NCBI GenBank assembly: GCA_001295935.1
Contig: LJHX01000037.1
Location: forward strand, 1 to 37,070
Length of the DNA: 37,070 nucleotides
Direction: 5' to 3'
Source: an alpha proteobacterium AAP81b
GTDB lineage: Bacteria; Pseudomonadota; Alphaproteobacteria; Sphingomonadales; Sphingomonadaceae
This document shows, piece by piece, positions 33,838-37,070 of this stretch (position 1 is the stretch's first letter; each line of letters starts with the position of its first letter). Under the pieces are notes generated by a model. It was not told the DNA's origin, searched no databases, and worked only from the letters and a program-made list of their open reading frames with translations. The position numbers and the translations under genes were made by a program.

Positions 33838-34815
33838 ATGCTGCGGATTTTCACACCCAATGACGAGATGGCGCTGACACGCATCGATGTCGCCAGCGGT
33901 CGGCTGCCCGAAGGCACGGTGTGGATCGACATGCTCCACCCGACCCGCGAGGAAGAGCTTTTCATCGAGGGCGTCACCGGCATCCAGGTGCCGACGCCGG
34001 AGGAAATGCTCGAAATCGAGACCTCGTCGCGGCTCTATGCCGAAAATGGCGCGCTCTACATGACGGCAACGCTCGCCACCGGCGTGATGAAGGACGCCCC
34101 CGAAAGCCACAGCGTCGGCTTCGTGCTGACACCGGTGCATCTGATCACCGTGCGCTATGCCGAGATTGTCGCCTTCGAACGCTTCGCCAGCCATGCCGAG
34201 CGCAATGCCGCGCTGTGCGACGCGCCGGGCATGGCGCTGGTCAATTTGCTCGACGCCGTCGTCGATCGCCTCGCCGATGGCATTGAGCATGTCGCGGGCG
34301 AAGTCGACGCGATCTCGAAACAGGCGTTTCGTCGGGCGCGGCGGCGCGGCGAGGGGCGGGTTTCCAACCTCGCGCTGCAATCGCTGATCACGCGATTGGG
34401 GGCGGCACAGGATGCGCTGTCGAAATCGCGCGAATCGGCGGTAACGCTGGCGCGCGCCGTCGGCTGGCTGAATTTTTCGGCGCCGCGTGATATGGCGCTC
34501 GGGCCGCATCTGAAGTCGCTGCAGCGCGACCTGACCTCGCTGACCGACCATGCCAGCTACATGGGGGCCAACATTACCTTTCTGCTCGACGCCACCCTGG
34601 GCCTGATCTCGATCGAGCAGAACGCCGTGCTGAAGATATTCTCGGTGTCGGCGATCGTCTTCATGCCGCCGACGCTTGTGGCGGGGATCTATGGGATGAA
34701 CTTCGACAGCCTGCCCGAACTGCATTGGGCGCTCGGCTACCCCTGGGCGCTGACCCTGATGGTGGCGTCGGCGGTGCTGCCCTACCTCTTCTTCCGCTGG
34801 CGTGGCTGGCTGTAG
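33838..34815 (+). CDS. CorA-family divalent metal transporter
   Basis: A 325-residue protein starting at ATG 33838 after GGAAGGGG. The cytoplasmic N-terminal domain (LHPTREEELFIEGVTGIQVP, RLYAENGALYMTATLATG) leads to long helices and two C-terminal membrane segments; the first ends in the selectivity motif YGMNF, and the loop FDSLPELHWALGYPWAL follows. This is the layout of the CorA magnesium/cobalt channel family. It is divergent from the cytochrome b gene across about 180 bp that contains TGCCAA and TTGGCA half-sites but no clear promoter. Confidence 0.92.
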   Translation: MLRIFTPNDEMALTRIDVASGRLPEGTVWIDMLHPTREEELFIEGVTGIQVPTPEEMLEIETSSRLYAENGALYMTATLATGVMKDAPESHSVGFVLTPVHLITVRYAEIVAFERFASHAERNAALCDAPGMALVNLLDAVVDRLADGIEHVAGEVDAISKQAFRRARRRGEGRVSNLALQSLITRLGAAQDALSKSRESAVTLARAVGWLNFSAPRDMALGPHLKSLQRDLTSLTDHASYMGANITFLLDATLGLISIEQNAVLKIFSVSAIVFMPPTLVAGIYGMNFDSLPELHWALGYPWALTLMVASAVLPYLFFRWRGWL

Positions 34816-34848
34816 GGCCGCGCGGGCGGGCGGAAGTTGACCAAGTTG

Positions 34849-34867
34849 ACCGTTTCGGCGGTTTTTT
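34849..34867 (+). terminator. Weak T-tailed hairpin after the CorA-type gene
   Basis: ACCG (34849-34852) and CGGT (34859-34862) pair around a six-base loop and run into six T. Two tandem AAGTTGACC units (34834-34851) precede it. The stem is short, so this is a candidate only. Confidence 0.35.
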
Positions 34868-34974
34868 CGGCGGGCCCCTGCGGCCGTTGCGTGCCGCGCC
34901 GCGGTGTCTGCTGACAATGTCAAAGAGCAGCGCCGACGATAGCCGAAACGCCCGATGTAGGACAGCGCGGCGCG

Positions 34975-35325
34975 TCAGGGCTTGTCGAGCGCGCAGCCAT
35001 ATTCGGGATCATAGGTCGCGGTGCGGCGGGCGAGCAGCGGCACGCTGGCGGTGACGGCGCGCTTTTCGGGGTCGTCGGTGATGGTGACGATCTCGGTGCC
35101 AGGCTCCATGTCGGTGCGGCACGACGCCAGGTCGCGGTTGCCGACATAGCGGCACGAACAGACGACATGCGCCGCATAGCCGGCGCCGACCGCGGCGCGC
35201 TTGCCGGGCGTGGTGAACCGGACCGCCGCCCAGGCGGCGAGCGCGACGACGAGCAGCAGGATCGGCAGCCACAGCCACCAGCGACGCCGTTTCGGCGCCG
35301 CCACCATGCCTTCGCTTGCGTTCAT
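34975..35325 (-). CDS. Small membrane-anchored protein of unknown function
   Basis: A 116-residue protein: a basic N-terminus (PKRRRWWLW), one membrane segment (LPILLLVVALAAWAAVRF), then an outer domain with four Cys (VVCSCRYVGNRDLASCRTD and YGCALDKP) that probably form disulphides in the periplasm. I do not recognise a named family. It is divergent from the serine hydrolase, with about 50 bp between the starts, which suggests shared control, and lies about 160 bp from the CorA-type gene. Confidence 0.65.
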   Translation of the reverse strand: MNASEGMVAAPKRRRWWLWLPILLLVVALAAWAAVRFTTPGKRAAVGAGYAAHVVCSCRYVGNRDLASCRTDMEPGTEIVTITDDPEKRAVTASVPLLARRTATYDPEYGCALDKP

Positions 35326-35377
35326 CGCCGCCGCCCCTCTAACGTCTGGCCCGATGGCCGTCGAACAGGTGAATGCG

Positions 35378-36457
35378 ATGCGGGCGTGGCGATCAAGCCT
35401 GATTTTGCTGGTGGCGACGCTGCTGGCGCCCGCTGCCGTGCCGGCGGCGCCGCTGCTGCCGGCGCAGACCGGTGCCGCCGATGCCTTTTTCGCCGATCCG
35501 GGGCTCGCCGAGACGCGTGCGATCATCGTCATGCAGGACGGCGCGCGCGTCTATGAACGCTATGCCCCGGGCTACGGCCCCGGCAACCGCTTCATCTCCT
35601 GGTCGATGGCGAAGTCGATCACTTCGACGCTCGTCGGCGAGCTCGTCGCCGACGGCAAGCTCGAGCTCGATACGCCGGCGCCGGTGCCGCAATGGTGGGC
35701 GAGCCCCGGCGATCCGCGCGCGCGCATCACCTTGCGCCAGCTGCTGCACATGTCCTCGGGGCTGCGCCATGTCGAGGAAACCCCGGTCGAGACCGCCGAC
35801 ACCAACCGCGCGCTGTTCGCCGACAAGAGCGGCGACATCATCGCCCATGCCACCGCCGCGCCGCTCGCCAGCCCGCCGGGGACGAAATTCCAATATTCGA
35901 CGCTGACGACGCATATCCTCGCCGATATCGTCGGCCGCACCATCGCCCCCGACGCGACGACGCCGGCGGCGAAGCGCGCGGCGATGCGCGCCTTCATCAC
36001 CGGCCGCCTCTCCGGCCCCGCCGACATGCCGTCGCTGCTCTGCGAATATGACCCGCAGGGCACCTTGCTCGGCGGCTCCTTCTGCCATGCCTCGGCGCGC
36101 GACTGGGCCAATTTCGGCCAGCTCTATCTCGATAACGGCGTCGTCGCCGCGCGCCAGGTGGTCAGCCCCGCCTGGGTCGCCTTCGTCCGCACGCCGGCGC
36201 CGACCAACCCCGGCTATGGCGGGCAGTTCTGGCTCAACCGCCCCAGGCCGGCGAGCGGCAAGACGTCCTTGTTCGCCGACCAGGGGCCACCCGACGCCTA
36301 TGCGGCGATCGGCCATCTCGGCCAATATGTCGTCATCGTGCCGTCGAAGCGCCTCGTCGTCGTCCGCCTCGGCAAGACCCAGGATGGCGGGCTCGACGCG
36401 GTGCGCGCGGCGCTCGGCCGGCTGGTCAACAGCTTCCCGGCGGCGGGGCCGCCATGA
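35378..36457 (+). CDS. Serine hydrolase, beta-lactamase class C fold
   Basis: A 359-residue exported protein starting at ATG 35378, which follows AGGTGA; ATG 35354 lacks a site. Signal peptide SLILLVATLLAPAAVPAAP. The class C pattern is complete: SMAK (Ser76, Lys79) as SXXK, YST (Tyr172) in the YXN position, and HLG in the KTG position (AIGHLGQYVVIVPSKRLVV). The HLG form and the context point to an esterase or D-amino-acid peptidase-like enzyme rather than a true beta-lactamase. The stop overlaps the UPF0262 gene by 4 nt. Confidence 0.85.
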   Translation: MRAWRSSLILLVATLLAPAAVPAAPLLPAQTGAADAFFADPGLAETRAIIVMQDGARVYERYAPGYGPGNRFISWSMAKSITSTLVGELVADGKLELDTPAPVPQWWASPGDPRARITLRQLLHMSSGLRHVEETPVETADTNRALFADKSGDIIAHATAAPLASPPGTKFQYSTLTTHILADIVGRTIAPDATTPAAKRAAMRAFITGRLSGPADMPSLLCEYDPQGTLLGGSFCHASARDWANFGQLYLDNGVVAARQVVSPAWVAFVRTPAPTNPGYGGQFWLNRPRPASGKTSLFADQGPPDAYAAIGHLGQYVVIVPSKRLVVVRLGKTQDGGLDAVRAALGRLVNSFPAAGPP

Positions 36458-36942
36458 CCGCGCCAGACTATCGCATCATCGACATCAAGCTCGACGAGCG
36501 CACCATATTGTGGCGCAACGCCGATATCGAGCAGGAACGCCGCGTCGCGATCTTCGACCTGCTCGAAGGCAATCAGTTCCAGCCGGCGGGTGTCGCCGAC
36601 CATGGCAACCACGGCCCCTACAAGGTGCTGCTGGGGGTCGAGGAGGGGCGGCTGACCGTCGCCATCAATGGCGCCGACGACAGTGCGCTCGAAAGCTTCA
36701 TCCTGCCGCTGGCGCCCTTCCGGCGGACGGTGCGCGACTATTTCGCCATCTGCGACAGCTATTATCAGGCGATCCGCGCCGCGACGCCGCAGCAGATCGA
36801 AACGATCGACATGGCGAGGCGGGCGATCCACAACGACGCCGCCGAGGCGCTCAAGGAGCGGCTGGAGCCGCGGGTAATCGTCGATTTCGACACGGCGCGG
36901 CGGCTCTTTACCTTGATCTGCGTGCTGCATATCCGGGGGTAG
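36454..36942 (+). CDS. UPF0262 family protein
   Basis: A 162-residue protein with the alphaproteobacterial UPF0262 pattern: KLDERTILWRNADIEQERRV, AIFDLLEGNQFQPA, then LAPFRRTVRDYFAICDSYY, AIRAATPQQIETIDMARRAI and VIVDFDTARRLFTLICVLHI. The function is unknown. ATG 36454 overlaps the serine hydrolase stop (ATGA). No signal peptide, so cytoplasmic. Confidence 0.9.
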   Translation: MTAPDYRIIDIKLDERTILWRNADIEQERRVAIFDLLEGNQFQPAGVADHGNHGPYKVLLGVEEGRLTVAINGADDSALESFILPLAPFRRTVRDYFAICDSYYQAIRAATPQQIETIDMARRAIHNDAAEALKERLEPRVIVDFDTARRLFTLICVLHIRG

Positions 36943-36978
36943 GGGCGAGCTTTCGGCCGGCTGGGCAGCCTCAAACCC

Positions 36979-37048
36979 CGCTCATGCCGAGCGAAGTCGA
37001 GGCAGGTTCACAGGGCGGGGCGTGCCTCGACTTCGCTCGGCATGAGCG
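36979..37048. repeat. REP-like palindrome, copy 3 (26-bp perfect arms)
   Basis: Arms 36979-37004 and 37023-37048 are exact reverse complements around an 18-nt spacer. Each arm is identical to the inner 26 bases of copy 1. It lies just after the UPF0262 stop and may act as a terminator for the serine hydrolase-UPF0262 transcript. Confidence 0.85.
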
Positions 37049-37070
37049 TGGAGGCTGATCCGGCCGCCCG

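Noticed and set aside
35378-36457. Serine hydrolase as an antibiotic-resistance beta-lactamase
   Set aside because: The third motif is HLG rather than KTG and the gene is in chromosomal housekeeping context; a peptidase or esterase is more likely.

Overview
The window is a GC-rich chromosomal segment of an alphaproteobacterium, most likely of the order Sphingomonadales. The evidence is the gene content (UPF0262, SirB1-like protein, rph-rdgB-hemW divergent from hrcA-grpE, two PEPxxWA-CTERM proteins) and the GC-rich codon use. Coding density is high and many genes overlap by 1-4 nt. I see no rRNA, tRNA, CRISPR array, transposase or integrase.

Layout. (1) 1-948: the 3' part of an S9 prolyl-oligopeptidase-type peptidase. 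(2) About 950-3680: an AT-rich island with one large gene, an enlarged AMP-nucleosidase-like protein, the clearest sign of horizontal transfer here. (3) 3686-6626 (minus): thrS, an exported beta-barrel-like protein and a UVR-motif protein, in a tightly coupled operon. (4) 6700-8340: palindromic repeats, a DUF2189 membrane protein and a PEP-CTERM pseudogene with two frameshifts. (5) 8472-12297 (plus): alpha/beta hydrolase, TPR protein, hotdog thioesterase, gloA, a small repeat protein, gloB and a DUF6491-like protein. (6) 12400-15476 (minus): rsmI-yraN-sirB1-like-gshB, divergent from an LppC/LpoA-type lipoprotein (15528-16820). (7) 16884-19466 (minus): rph-rdgB-hemW, divergent from hrcA-grpE and a small monooxygenase (19579-21446). 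(8) 21586-26966: small membrane proteins, an MpaB-type oxygenase, then a radical SAM protein, a host-attachment-family protein and a DUF4130-UdgX fusion. (9) 26994-31021: alanine dehydrogenase, the Kup potassium transporter, and a PEP-CTERM protein behind a textbook sigma-54 promoter. (10) 31071-33653 (minus): cytochrome b, a molybdopterin oxidoreductase, free methionine-R-sulfoxide reductase and an SMR transporter. (11) 33838-36942: CorA-type transporter, a small anchored protein, a serine hydrolase and UPF0262.

How the genes fit together. Glutathione synthesis (gshB) lies next to, and convergent with, the glutathione-dependent methylglyoxal pathway (gloA, gloB). hrcA-grpE is a heat-shock regulator/co-chaperone pair. 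The radical SAM and UdgX genes form a known but mechanistically unexplained DNA-repair-associated pair. Two families of short palindromic repeats sit between genes. One has replaced the sequence just upstream of hemW, so it appears to supply that gene's ribosome-binding site.

The best candidate for something undescribed is the AMP-nucleosidase-like island gene at 1155-3527. It keeps the recognisable catalytic core of Amn but is about 300 residues longer, with an unfamiliar N-terminal region and two internal insertions.
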